From the NCBI GenBank assembly GCA_963693085.1, contig OY856411.1:70848001-70912000 (forward strand): a stretch of DNA of 64,000 nucleotides, given 5' to 3'. Source of the stretch: Alisma plantago-aquatica. Lineage: Eukaryota > Streptophyta > Magnoliopsida > Alismatales > Alismataceae. The notes below the pieces were generated by a model. It was given only the letters and a program-made list of their open reading frames with translations, was not told the origin of the DNA and did not search any database. Positions 10,546 to 21,197 of this stretch are shown one piece after another; within the stretch, counting starts at the first letter, position 1, and every line of letters starts with the position of its first letter. A program made the translations under genes and the position numbers.

Positions 10546-12944
10546 TGAGATGACTCGTCTCAAGGAAAACCGGATTAACTAAAATGGAAGCGATTAACTA
10601 ACTAGCAGCAGAATTACGAAAAATCACTAAAAATTTAAAACTTTTTAAGGAAAGGTCTTTAAATCAGAAAACTCCTTCAGAAGAAACAAGATAAACAGTT
10701 TACGTCATGTTTTAATATTACATCATTGTGAAATCACCTCTCGAGTGATTATATACATCAGGATACAAAATCTCGAGACTTAAAACCAAAAACTCAGACC
10801 TATCAACTCCTAGGACCTGAGAGTACAGAGACGACATAAGACAAGCTAACTATAAGACGAAGCAGACAGTATCTCCACCTGAGATTACTGTTGCCCATGG
10901 TGTTGCTACCGCTGGTACTGTTCACACTCAGATTGGTTCCTTCGTCCTCGATTTCCACCTAAAAGTTGAAATCTACGGGGTGAGACAATTTTAAATAATT
11001 GTCCCTACGAGAGTTATAACTCTCCTCTAGAAACTTTGTTAGAAAATAAAAATAACATAAGCAAGGTAACTTAAACCTTTAACAATAGACTTAAGAGTAA
11101 ATAAAGCAACATTTACTTCTATGAAGAATATGAAGAACATGTATACTAATTATTTAACTGAAACATTATAAACAATGTAGTATCAATCATTGTTTCTCGT
11201 GTTTCAACCTAAGAAAACATGCTACTCGGCTGATTACATTTTACAAACAACATTATGCCCTGCGGAGATGAGGTATTCTGCTCATACTCCAACCGATCAT
11301 TGCTAAGTCACATCGGTATCATACTAGGTCATCAAAAGAGTCGGATTCTAATGACCTCATCTTCCTCAGTCAGTTTGAGGATCAACATGCAGGACATCTC
11401 ATGTCTCTGCTAAGATAGCTTTCGAGGGTATTCTGGCAACTTCTCTATCAGAGTCACAGTGGCATTTTGTACTCTCTTCGCCATCGAAAGATTTCTTGTT
11501 TGTCTTTCATCGATGCGGCATTCAAGGTTCCCTCGGGAGATTAGTGAAATATCACCCTGACATAACACATTTAGTGAAGGGTAGATGGATTTAAGGTACA
11601 TCCACATCAATTCCTACACTAGGACGTAAGGATATGCGCGTCCATAGCCCCCACATATTCAAAAGTATGTGCTCCAGGAGTTCCCTTAGGAAAACCTGTT
11701 TCACCATCATCTAACTTCTGACAATGATGGATCTATGATCAGGTCTCTACATGATATGATTATACTTGATTAATTAGGTATGTTTCAGTATTCTTGTAAC
11801 TTCAAGCATGTTTCCAAGCATTTAACTATTAAACATAGCAATAGCCGAAGAATACTAATGTATCAAGTTTAATTCACATCAGCTATCAAATAGATATCAA
11901 TTCATCACAAGTCATCTAATCAGCATGACCTTGATGTTACTCATGGCTCTTACAGCCCATCATTCGCATATGTACCACTCAAACTTAGGCAACATAACAT
12001 ACATCACTATTCATAAAGCCTAAAACATGCTTTCAATGAATATAATGTCATAACCCTTACCTGGTCATGATTATTCTCTCATAAGGACCTGCATAATCAA
12101 TTCAACTGATAATAATAAATAATTCATTTCCAGATCAGCAATTTATAAAGCAGGGATAACCTTTTCAAATTAAGGGTGGCACCTTCATGCCCTCACTTGA
12201 GACTAGATTCCCTTATTAATATCAATTAGGGTTATTCAATCTCTTTCATTATGTTTAGGAATGATGATTCCTCAACTTATACCTTAATCTTGAGGATTCA
12301 TGCTCAAAAGAGCAATGTGGAATTAGGTTTATTGTACATTTCATCACCTCACCCTCGTATAGGGTTTACTATTCACTCCATAATGAATTGAGATCATTGC
12401 ATCATCATGTATGAAGATTATCATCATTGATGCCATCAAATTAGGTTAAGATTCATTACTCATCATATTTAGGGTTTCCATGATCTCACCTTGATGGATC
12501 ATACCCTAATCATGTATGTTCACATATATTAGAGGTAGTTTACTTGATTACCATTCATAAATTGGAGTCTTCTCTCTCCTCATGCTATTAAATGATGATT
12601 ACATTACTCTAGATTAGGTTAATTCAATTCAACTTGATTATCATAGGTCAAAACATCACCACCATAGTCATTAGGGTTTGCTTGATTGATGGGTGCAATC
12701 TACTTGAACCCTTCAAGGGTACATTGGTAATGTACACCATTGATCATGACATGGTTCAAACTACTAATCACTTAGCACCTTAATGTCTTTAGGTAACATT
12801 AGGGTTTAGGTTAAACAACCATAGAACCATCTAAGTCCTCAAGTCACTAAGCCATCTTAACCCTAAAAGTCCCCAAATGGTTTCACACTTCAGCCTCCAA
12901 ATGGTTTTGAAACCGCATGGAGGTGTTGACCGTTTGGTAACTTT
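10546..12944 (-). repeat. E1 5' LTR, segment 1 (up to E2)
   Basis: This aligns without gaps of note to 929-3326 of the 3' LTR. It stops at ACTTT (12940-12944), the duplicated target of E2, and resumes at 19038. Confidence 0.93.
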
Positions 12945-13259
12945 TGTTGGATCCTAGATGGGTGACTTAGGTGCTCTAGAGGGGGGGGTGAATAGAGCTG
13001 AAAGCACTTAAACAAAACTCATTAAACCTTCACAATATATGATAAGATAAGGTTGCTAAATAGGCAATTTGAGTGCAACTAAATCACGCATAGAAAGGAT
13101 AAGAGAGATTGAACATGCACCAATTAGACAAGTTATTTAGAGTGGTTCCACACTTCAAACTAGAAGTGTGTCAGTCCACTTGCCTAGAGAGGTCAACCTC
13201 TAGGACTTCAAACAATTTCACTCTTATATTCACTTATAAGACTTACAATACATGACCAA

Positions 13260-13560
13260 ACAAAGGACTTACCTATCCAATACAAAGAGTCTTCAACCTT
13301 ACCAAGGACTTACCCACTTTGCAAGAGTCTTCGGCCTTCTCCAAGGACTTACCCGCTCTTGCAAAAGTCTTCGGCCTTGCAGGAATTACCCACTCTTCTT
13401 GGATCTTCCGCCTTTGACTTCACCTTCACTCAGAGAAGCTTTCCACCAAGGTCTTACCCACTTGAGCTTGAGTCTTCTGCCTTTTCCAAGGGCTTACCCA
13501 CTCTAGCTCCAAGTCTTCAGCCTTGATCTTCACCAAGGGACTCCTTCCCTTGTTCTTCTT
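13260..13560. repeat. Degenerate CTTACCCAC / GTCTTCGGCCTT repeats in E2 LTR
   Basis: Units of roughly 35-45 bp containing aaGGACTTACCCACT and AGTCTTCGGCCTT recur about six times. The same block is in the other LTR at 17768-18065. It produces a spurious 84-codon frame in both LTRs. Confidence 0.75.
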
Positions 13561-13954
13561 CACCTCTCTTGGACAAGAGAGAGAACCTTCATCTTCAAGA
13601 TAGCTAATGAGAGAAGTGGAGGTGGTGGAAGTGAGAGCCTCACAAGATATACATGTAGGACTAGCTCTCTTACAGATTTCCTACTCACTCTAATGGATGT
13701 AGCAAGTGATTAAGCTTAGAGAGAGAGAGGAGGCAGTAGGATCACTCAACTATAGAATAGGAACCTTCATAGTGAATGTTCAACCTTGGAATGAAGCCCA
13801 AGGGGTCCTATTTAGAGATGGGGATGCCTCTTAGCCTTTGGGAACACTTCTGAATGAAAACTAGCCGTTTTGTGGCTTGCAACGGATCTATTTTCACTTG
13901 TTGCAACTCCACAACGGCTAGTAGCACTTTTCTGCACTTTTCCGTACAGTGCAT

Positions 13955-14180
13955 TCGGTCGAGTTTTAATATGTGTAACTCGACCGATCAAGTAGCAGGC
14001 AAACCGATATTCAAGGGATCGGTCGAGTTTGTCCTGAGGAAACTCAACCGACCACTTCAACAGGAAATGGCCCACTAATCAATCGGTCGAGTTCTATGAG
14101 TGCAAAACGCGACCGATGCAATCTTCAGAAAATCGATCAAGGTTTGATCGGTCGAGTTTCAGGGTGTGAAACTGGACCGA
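13955..14180. repeat. Four stem-loop palindromes TCGGTCGAGTT...AACTCGACCGA, E2 3' LTR
   Basis: Inverted pairs lie at 13955-13987, 14019-14052, 14083-14117 and 14148-14180, each with 11-bp arms and a loop of about 10 nt. Loops differ while arms are conserved. The 5' LTR cluster is at 18461-18688. Confidence 0.92.
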
Positions 14181-14541
14181 CCAAGTGCCTGTAATTGATT
14201 TTCGAAGTTGCATTAAAAGTGCTCTTAATAATCGATCTAAGTGCTCCTGGTATTTTTCTAAGCTTAATTACAAGTCATACAATCATTACAAGTGATTTAC
14301 AACATGATTCTAATGGATATACATCATATTACAAAAATGTGCACTTATATGACTTTGACTTGTCTTTTCTCCAATTTGATATGCGCAAGTTAGGGCAATT
14401 GGAGTGTGTCTATACCTAATCTGAAGTTACTCAAGTAGAAGCATTAGACACCAATATGTGGAATGGTGAGTCATCATCAAAACACGGGTTTAGTCAATTT
14501 AGACGTGAGTCAACATTGACCTAATTAACCTTGAGTCAACA

Positions 14542-16455
14542 TTCTCCCCCTTTTTAAAGATGACAAACCATTCCATAAATGTATTGAAAGCATTTAAGGA
14601 AATTCATACCTTTGGAGAAACCTAGGGGTTTCAATAGAATGGAGTTCATATGCTCCCCCTCAATTGATGCACATGGAGTTTTCATACTCCCCCTCGATTG
14701 ATGCTATTTCTCCTGCATGGTTAGCTTTCATAACATTTATAGAATACTATGTCTTCTACTCATATATGTTCTACACATATATGTCTTCTCCCCTTTACCT
14801 TCTCCCTTTACATGAACATACTTCTCTTCTTCATGTAAGACATGCCTTCTTCCTCTTTTTAAAAGAAGACATACCTTTCTCCCCCTTTGTCATATCAAAA
14901 AGGGGTTATGAAGAAATAAGAAACATCACTTGTCAAAAAGAAAGGAGATAACACAAATATATATAAGGAGAGTAGAAGAGCACAAATAGGGTCTTGTCCA
15001 AGCATAGAAAGAAAAGCATGATAAATCATATACTTGAACAACCCAAAAATGCAAGATAAGGTGCTGCAGAAAAACAATAAATCACAATTTTGACCCTCAA
15101 GATGATGGAATTTGACCAAAAACCATCAGAGCTCATCGCAAAGCAATGAGTCTTGCTTAGAAGGTTGTTTCTGCATGAAAAATACTAGTCTTGCACCAAA
15201 AACTGAAACTGGAGCAAAAGCTGCATAAAATCCAAAAAAAAAATACTCCAATTTCTACATATCATGTAGATCTGCATCACAATGTTATGCAAGCAGCTCA
15301 AGATAGAAGATATGCAATTCAAGGAACAAGCTTGAGCATGTATTGAGACAAGATACAAGCATAGCATATAGATGAGAAAATATACCAATGATTGATAGGG
15401 TTAGAACTACATGTATGTGAACTACTAGTAGATGATATCACAAGTTAGGACTACTAGTAGGATCTAGATCATAGCAAGAGATACCAAAAGATACACAAGT
15501 CAAAGAGCAAGCTATGAGTAGATTTAGAGATATATCCAAACAAAAAGATATGCAAATTTAGAAGCATGAGAGGATATAACTCACTAGATATGCATCCTTA
15601 CCATAAGATGATTACCCGTAAGAACCTCAAGGTTGTATCAAAACAAGATATACACCTAGATAGATGTAGCAAGTTAGAGCACAACGGAAGCAATTTTAAA
15701 CACAACCAAGATATCCAAAGAGATCATCATCAAAACCTGCAAGACAACTCAAAGCAAGTAATTGTAAGATATAGATATACCAATTTAGAGAAATTAGAGA
15801 GATAGAGTTGTAAGCAAGATAGGCAATTTAGAAATGGCAATATGCATATATAAAGATACCAAGGGAGTGCCAAAGAATAAGGCTATTGGTTGAGAAAATC
15901 TAGTTGAGAGAGAAATTCTCATCCAATAAGCCAACTGTGTATTCTGTGCACAGTGTTATCGGTCGAGTTCTGAGCATGGACAACTCGACTGATGACAACT
16001 GTTGGCAACACTCTTGGTGCCTATCAGTCGAGTTTCAATAGGGCAAACTTGACCGACAGAGCAGCTGTCAACAAGCACACCTATTTTATAAAAACATATT
16101 TATAGGCATGCTAAAAATATAAACCATATTCAAACATGTCTAAGAAAGTTAGTAATGCACTATAGAAGCATTAGAAACATTTTTTGAGCAAGAGTGTGAA
16201 GAGAATCACAAAATGCCACTTTTGACTCAAAAACCATATGTATAGTGCACACTAACTTGACAAAAACAAGTTAGGATAGGTTATAAGCAATAAAACATTT
16301 ACCTTTGTGCTTACCATTGCTTTTCCACTTGTTGTCACCCTTTGCACATCTCACCTTTCTTCTTTGATGTGGATTGAGAAGTCAATTTGCAAATCAATAG
16401 CTCAAGTCAATCCATTTGCAAGTACCTACAAGAAGAAAGATGAAATGGTCCCCAA
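14542..16455. other. E2 non-coding interior (multiple purine tracts)
   Basis: There are no frames with recognisable homology. Immediately beside the 3' LTR, minus-strand AAAAAGGGGGAGAA is the purine tract (14542-14557). Further AGGGGGAG-type copies are near 14655, 14689 and 14880, the last in a GACAAAGGGGGAG context typical of Sirevirus 3' regions. The rest is AT-rich. Two additional TCGGTCGAG palindromes lie at 15959-15992 and 16024-16056. Confidence 0.75.
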
Positions 16456-17403
16456 TCATGTTTTTGGGTCCGGAGGGGTTAGTTTAGCAACCCAAGTCCT
16501 ATTTCTTTTGGGTGCTTTCCTCAAAGGACAACATGAAGAATAATGACCAAAATCATTGCAATGATTACAAGTGCCCGTAGCCTTGGAACTGGAGGATTCT
16601 TCATTGATAAATGAAGGTCCTTTGTCTTTGTTGTTCCCTTGACTACTATCATATCCTAAACGATGTCTACCAATTTGTTTAGTAGTATGGTCTAGGATTT
16701 GATTAAGATTCTTTTTATCACCAAAGAATCTTTGCAAAGAAGATCTCAAACTATGATTGACATGCATAAGAGAAGTAAAGGTAAAACACAATAGATTCAT
16801 ATCATCTCTAGCATGCACAAGATAGATTTCTAAGCAAACATCTTTAGTCATATAAGAATCTTTATCACAAGATAGAGCATCAAAAACTTTCTCTCTATAA
16901 TAAAAGATAGTATGAGGGTCAAGAGCAATTACACTACTATGCAAGGAAGCAAGTTCATATACAAGACAAATAATCTTTGAAGGATAAACTTTATCTACAC
17001 ATTTTATTCCTTGCAAAGTAAGCTCTTGACTCTCATAAGCACATTTAAGAGCATAAGAAACAATAGAGAGAGAAACAATAGCAGTAGCAAGCTTTATATA
17101 TGAAGTAGTCATAGAAGGTTGAGATTCTAAAAACTTAATCTTATCAAGCAAGCTAGAATTCGCAAATTTAAGAGCATTTAGTTGACTAAGATAAGCATTT
17201 GTTTGAATCTCAACACTTGAATTTACCTCATTTAAATCTTTAGTTGAGCTTTTCATGAGGGTGCAATGGCATCTTCCATCTTCAAATTCACTAGATCTTC
17301 CACTAGTGCTTTCATTTGTTGATGGAGCCTTTGTGATCCCTTTTTCACTCTTGTTTCCTTCTATTGCTCTCTTTGAAGGTTGCCCATCTTCATAATCACC
17401 CAT
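16456..17403 (-). CDS. E2 Gag-like protein with CCHC zinc knuckle
   Basis: This is an uninterrupted 315-codon frame, the only one in E2. Residues 55-95 are Ser/Asn/Leu-rich with a possible coiled coil (SQLNALKFANSSLLDKIKFLE), the middle is helical, and the C-terminus has a zinc knuckle CNHCNDFGHYSSC (C-x2-C-x4-H-x4-C) followed by basic residues ending KRNRTWVAKL. That layout is like the C-terminal part of Sirevirus Gag. It would coat element RNA in a particle. The ATG at 17401-17403 is 38 bp from the PBS. An intact gag in an element lacking pol suggests selection for particle formation or recent activity through a helper. Confidence 0.75.
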   Translation of the reverse strand: MGDYEDGQPSKRAIEGNKSEKGITKAPSTNESTSGRSSEFEDGRCHCTLMKSSTKDLNEVNSSVEIQTNAYLSQLNALKFANSSLLDKIKFLESQPSMTTSYIKLATAIVSLSIVSYALKCAYESQELTLQGIKCVDKVYPSKIICLVYELASLHSSVIALDPHTIFYYREKVFDALSCDKDSYMTKDVCLEIYLVHARDDMNLLCFTFTSLMHVNHSLRSSLQRFFGDKKNLNQILDHTTKQIGRHRLGYDSSQGNNKDKGPSFINEESSSSKATGTCNHCNDFGHYSSCCPLRKAPKRNRTWVAKLTPPDPKT

Positions 17404-17440
17404 ATTCTCCTACTTGTTGAAGTATGCTTGGAGAAGACCC

Positions 17441-17452
17441 GCTCTGATACCA
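17441..17452 (-). promoter_or_regulatory. E2 primer binding site (tRNA-iMet)
   Basis: Minus-strand TGGTATCAGAGC is a perfect match to the canonical initiator tRNA-Met site, 2 bp from the 5' LTR end (CCAACA). Confidence 0.95.
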
Positions 17453-17454
17453 CT

Positions 17455-19037
17455 TGTTGGATCCTAGATGGGTGACTTAGGTGCTCTAGAGGGGGGGTGA
17501 ATAGAGCTGAAAGCACTTAAACAAAACTCATTAAACCTTCAACATATATGACAAGATAAGGTTGCTAAATAGGCAATTTGAGTGCAACTAAATCATGCAT
17601 AGCAAGGATAAGAGAGATTGAACATGCACCAATTAGACAAGTTATTTAGAGTGGTTCCACACTTCAAACTGAAGTGTGTCAGTCCACTTGCCTAGAGAGG
17701 TAAACCTCTAGGACTTCAAACAATTGCACTCTTATATTTACTTATAAGACTTACAATACATGACCAAACAAAGGACTTACCTATCCAATACAAAGAGTCT
17801 TCAACCTTACCAAGGACTTACCCACTTTGCAAGAGTCTTCGGCCTTCTCCAAGGACTTACCCACTCTTGCACAAGTCTTCGGCCTTGCAGGAATTACCCA
17901 CTCTTCTTGGATCTTCCGCCTTTGACTTCACCTTCACTCAGAGAAGCTTTCCACCAAGGTCTTACCCACTTGAGCTTGAGTCTTCTGCCTTCTCCAAGGG
18001 CTTACCCACTCTAGCTCCAAGTCTTCAGCATTGATCTTCACCAAGGGACTCCTTCCCTTGTTCTTCTTCACCTCTCTTGGACAAGAGAGAGAACCTTCAT
18101 CTTCAAGATAGCTAATGAGAGAAGTGGAGGTGGTGGAAGTGAGAGCCTCACAAGATATACATGTAGGACTAGCTCTCTTACATATTTCCTACTCACTCTA
18201 ATGGATGTAGCAAGTGATTAAGCTTAGAGAGAGAGGAGGATGTAGGATCACTCAACTATAGAATAGGAACCTTCATAGTGAATGCTCAACCTTGGAATGA
18301 AGCCCAAGGGGTCCTATTTAGAGCTGGGGATGCCTCTTAGCCTTTGGGAACACTTGTGAACGAAAACTAGCCATTTTGTGGCTTGCAACGGATCTATTTT
18401 CACTTGTTGCAACTCCACAATGGCTAGTAACACTTTTCTACACTTTTCCGTACATTGCATTCGGTCGAGTTTTAATATGTGTAACTCGACCGATCAAGTA
18501 GCAGGAAAACCGATATTCAAGGGATCGGTCGAGTTTGTCCTGAGGAAACTCGACCGACCACTTCAACAGGAAATGGCCGACTACCCAATCGGTCGAGTTC
18601 TGTGAGTGCAAAACTCGACCGATGCAATCTTCAGAAAATCGATCAAGGTTTGATCGGTCGAGTTTCAGGGTGTGAAACTGGACCGACCAAGTGCCTGTAA
18701 TTGATTTTCTAAGTTGCATTAAAAGTGCTCTTAATAATCAATCTAAGTGCTCCTGGTATTTTTCTAAGCTTAATTACAAGTCATACAATCATTACAAGTG
18801 ATTTACAACATGATTCTAATGGATATACATCATATTACAAAAACGTGCACTTGTATGACTTTGACTTGTCTTTTCTCCAATCAAGTTAGGGCAATTGGAG
18901 TGTGTCTATACCTAATCTGAAGTTACTCAAGTAGAATCATTAGACACCAATATGTGGAATGGTGAGTCATCATCAAAACACGGGTTTAGTCAATTTAGAC
19001 GTGAGTCAACATTGACCTAATTGACCTTGAGTCAACA
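17455..19037 (-). repeat. E2 5' LTR (right)
   Basis: This is the partner of 12945-14541. Differences are mainly substitutions, a shorter G-run (7 against 9) and small deletions, for example near 18236 and 18880. A TATA-like CTAAATAG (minus, 18313-18320) lies about 140 bp downstream of the palindrome cluster in transcription direction. Confidence 0.92.
18461..18688. repeat. Four stem-loop palindromes, E2 5' LTR
   Basis: This is the same set as at 13955-14180. The third right arm is intact here (AACTCGACCGA), while the left-LTR copy has a mutation in it. Confidence 0.92.
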
Positions 19038-19438
19038 ACTTTGACCCTCAAGACCGCATGACACTCAAGATCGTTTGACCTTAAACAGTCTTGAAACCGT
19101 TTGATCATGTTGACCGTTTGGACATGGTTGACTTTGAAACCGTTTGATCAAACTGCATGACCAAACCGCATGGCCAAACCGCATGACCAAACCGCATGAC
19201 CAAACCGTATGGCCAAACCGCATGACCAAACCGCATGGCCAAACTGCATGGCCAAACCGCATGACCAAACTGCATGGCCAAACCGCATGACCAAACCGCA
19301 TGGCCAAACCGCATGAGTTGAAACGGTTTTGAAACCTTTTGAGCCCAAACGGTCTTGAGACCGTTTGGCCGACTCAAATGTTCTTGAGACCGTTTGGGTC
19401 CAAATCAACTCAAAACCGCATGGACCTCAAAGGAGCTT
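19038..19438 (-). repeat. E1 5' LTR, segment 2 (between E2 and E3), with 13-mer array
   Basis: This aligns to 3322-3719 of the E1 3' LTR. It contains about 13 copies of AAACCGCATGRCC at 19150-19318 and AAACGGT palindromes at 19320-19395, including one extra copy relative to the 3' LTR. It ends in AGCTT (19434-19438), the target of E3. Confidence 0.93.
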
Positions 19439-21029
19439 TGATGCGATGATTTTGATTCACATTTATTGACTTGTTGTATATGTGTTTTATGCATTTATTA
19501 GTCATTTCTGTGATTAATATTGCATAATTCATTTGCTTTTGTCTATAATATTTCTCTATGTCAAATTTCCTTTATTTCAGTATTTTGAGCATAAATTATC
19601 TCAAGAATATATTTTGTTTCGGCTTATGTTGTTTCGTGTTGAAATTTTAGGAAAAACAAGTATCTGCTTCTGTCGATACCATCGACCGGACCACAGGCTG
19701 TCGGCCACAAGGAGCAGAAGAAAGTCGATACTAGCGACAGGGATGTCGATAGTATCGAGATACGATCAGGTTGCTGGCGAGAAGTGAGTCGATACTATCG
19801 ACGCATATGTCGATACTATCGACAACAGGAGCTACAGTGACACAAAAAGACAAAATCGTCGCTACATGTTTGTTGATACCATCGACCCGCGTCGATGGTA
19901 TCGAGATAGCATCAGGCGCAATGAAAAAGAAAAAGAAGAATTGTCGATATCGCGCAAGGTCGATACCATCGACCCACGTCGATGGTATCGACACCGTTAG
20001 ATACAAGCTTGCTTTAGATTGATCTAAATCTGACGGTTGTGATTAATTGGCGACCTAACTCAGAGATTATACCTAATGACGGCGCCCAAGAGGGAATCAT
20101 CACGTCATTATCCATTGCACACATCCCAAGAAGGTGGAGAGAAGGACGGAGCCCAGAAGCACGCCCCATCCGATCCAGACGCCGAAGAAGACGATTTCCA
20201 CCACCGAAAGGCGGGAGAACGCGTATTCTACACCAAGGAGTGATTGGATCTTCTCCGTTCAGGGGTTTTACCACTCAATCACGTTTTTCTCCATGTTCCA
20301 CTTTGTCTCTACCACGTTCTGCTTTGAGATGAACATGCGGGGCTAATCCCCTTTGTCTTTAGGACTGGGAGTAGCCCGGGAATTCATTGTATGACAATTT
20401 TATCATAGTAATTCATCTTTTATCTCTTAAATCCGTGGTATAATTTCGTTTTCTCAAATATATTGTTATGCTTGATCACCATAATAATAATATAATGCCC
20501 TTAATTACTTTGAAAGAAGGATTAATGGTTGAAAAGAGATGAAACTTACATTAATTGACAAATCCCTTGAACAAGGTGGTGTAAGGTTAATGGTGGATAA
20601 CGAGAGATTGAATTTAATGCACCTAGTTTAGGGTATAGGTTACTATGACGGTGGAACCGACCTAGACATAGGTAGTGAATTGTACCACGACAGTGGGTAA
20701 TTCTGATTTCAGGCCACTACCCGAATAGAGAGATAAATCTGAGTAACTATATAGAATTTAATACAATAAAAACCCGCGGTGAAACCACAATCCTAAAGAT
20801 CTCATCTTGAATTGATTAAACAAACATTTAATCGATTGCTTTGTTTTATTTTATTTTCTTTTTTTTATTTAACAACAACCTCCAATTATTTAATCGGTCT
20901 AGCTGATTGCATGTAGTTAGTAGTAGTCTCTGATAATTCACGTGTCCCTGAGTTCGACTCGGGCCTCACATAGGCCTATATTACTTCGACACGTTCACTT
21001 ACGTTTATACGCACGGTAAATTTGCGTCA
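19439..21029 (+). repeat. E3 5' LTR
   Basis: It runs from TGATGCGATG to TTTGCGTCA. A palindrome cluster occupies 19672-19993, 230-555 bp into the LTR. No strong TATA box stands out; ATTATACC near 20066 is a weak candidate. Confidence 0.93.
19672..19993. repeat. GTCGATACCATCGAC palindrome cluster, E3 5' LTR
   Basis: About nine copies of GTCGATA(C/G)(C/T)ATCGAC-like 15-mers occur in direct and inverted orientation. Several are paired head to head with 4-9 nt loops (for example a CCGC or CCAC loop with fully complementary 15-bp arms at 19960-19993). The 3' LTR has the same cluster at 27867-28188. Confidence 0.92.
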
Positions 21030-21030
21030 A

Positions 21031-21055
21031 GTTTTTGGCGCCGTTGTCGGGGACA
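21031..21055 (+). promoter_or_regulatory. E3 primer binding site (Athila/Tat type)
   Basis: TTGGCGCCGTTGTCGGGGAC starts a few bases after the 5' LTR. This sequence is the customary start of Athila-like interiors; the priming tRNA is usually given as tRNA-Asp or a related one, which I cannot confirm here. Confidence 0.85.
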
Positions 21056-21197
21056 CGACAGTTGTCGGCACTACGAGTGCTGCAAGCGGCCACTCTAGGC
21101 CACTTTATTTTTTTATTTTTTTATCATTTCAAAAATTCATAGTCTATCTTGCAAATTTTCTAATCGTCAAGCACTGTACTGAACTTAAATTTATATT

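Larger units (their letters stand above)
12945..14541 (-). repeat. E2 3' LTR (left)
   Basis: It runs from TGTTGGATCC to GAGTCAACA on the plus strand. It contains the four stem-loop palindromes at 13955-14180 and a stretch of short repeats around 13260-13560 with CAAGGACTTACCCACT-type units. Confidence 0.92.
12945..19037 (-). mobile_element. E2: gag-only, Sirevirus-like LTR retrotransposon
   Basis: E2 is a 6.1-kb element on the minus strand with LTRs 12945-14541 and 17455-19037 and target duplication ACTTT at 12940-12944 and 19038-19042. The tRNA-iMet PBS is at 17441-17452. Only a Gag-like frame is present; no protease, integrase or RT is detectable in the 2.9-kb interior. The LTR-end motif with a G-run then TGAATAG, the AAAAGGGGGAGA purine tract before TGTTG, and several more CTCCCCCT copies nearby resemble Sireviruses (copia), which are known for multiple purine tracts. 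E2 is therefore read as a non-autonomous Sirevirus derivative. LTRs look about 97% identical by eye. Confidence 0.88.

Noticed and set aside
13252..13506. 84-codon frame conserved at 17760-18014
   Set aside because: Duplicate LTR sequence made of short repeats; not protein-like.
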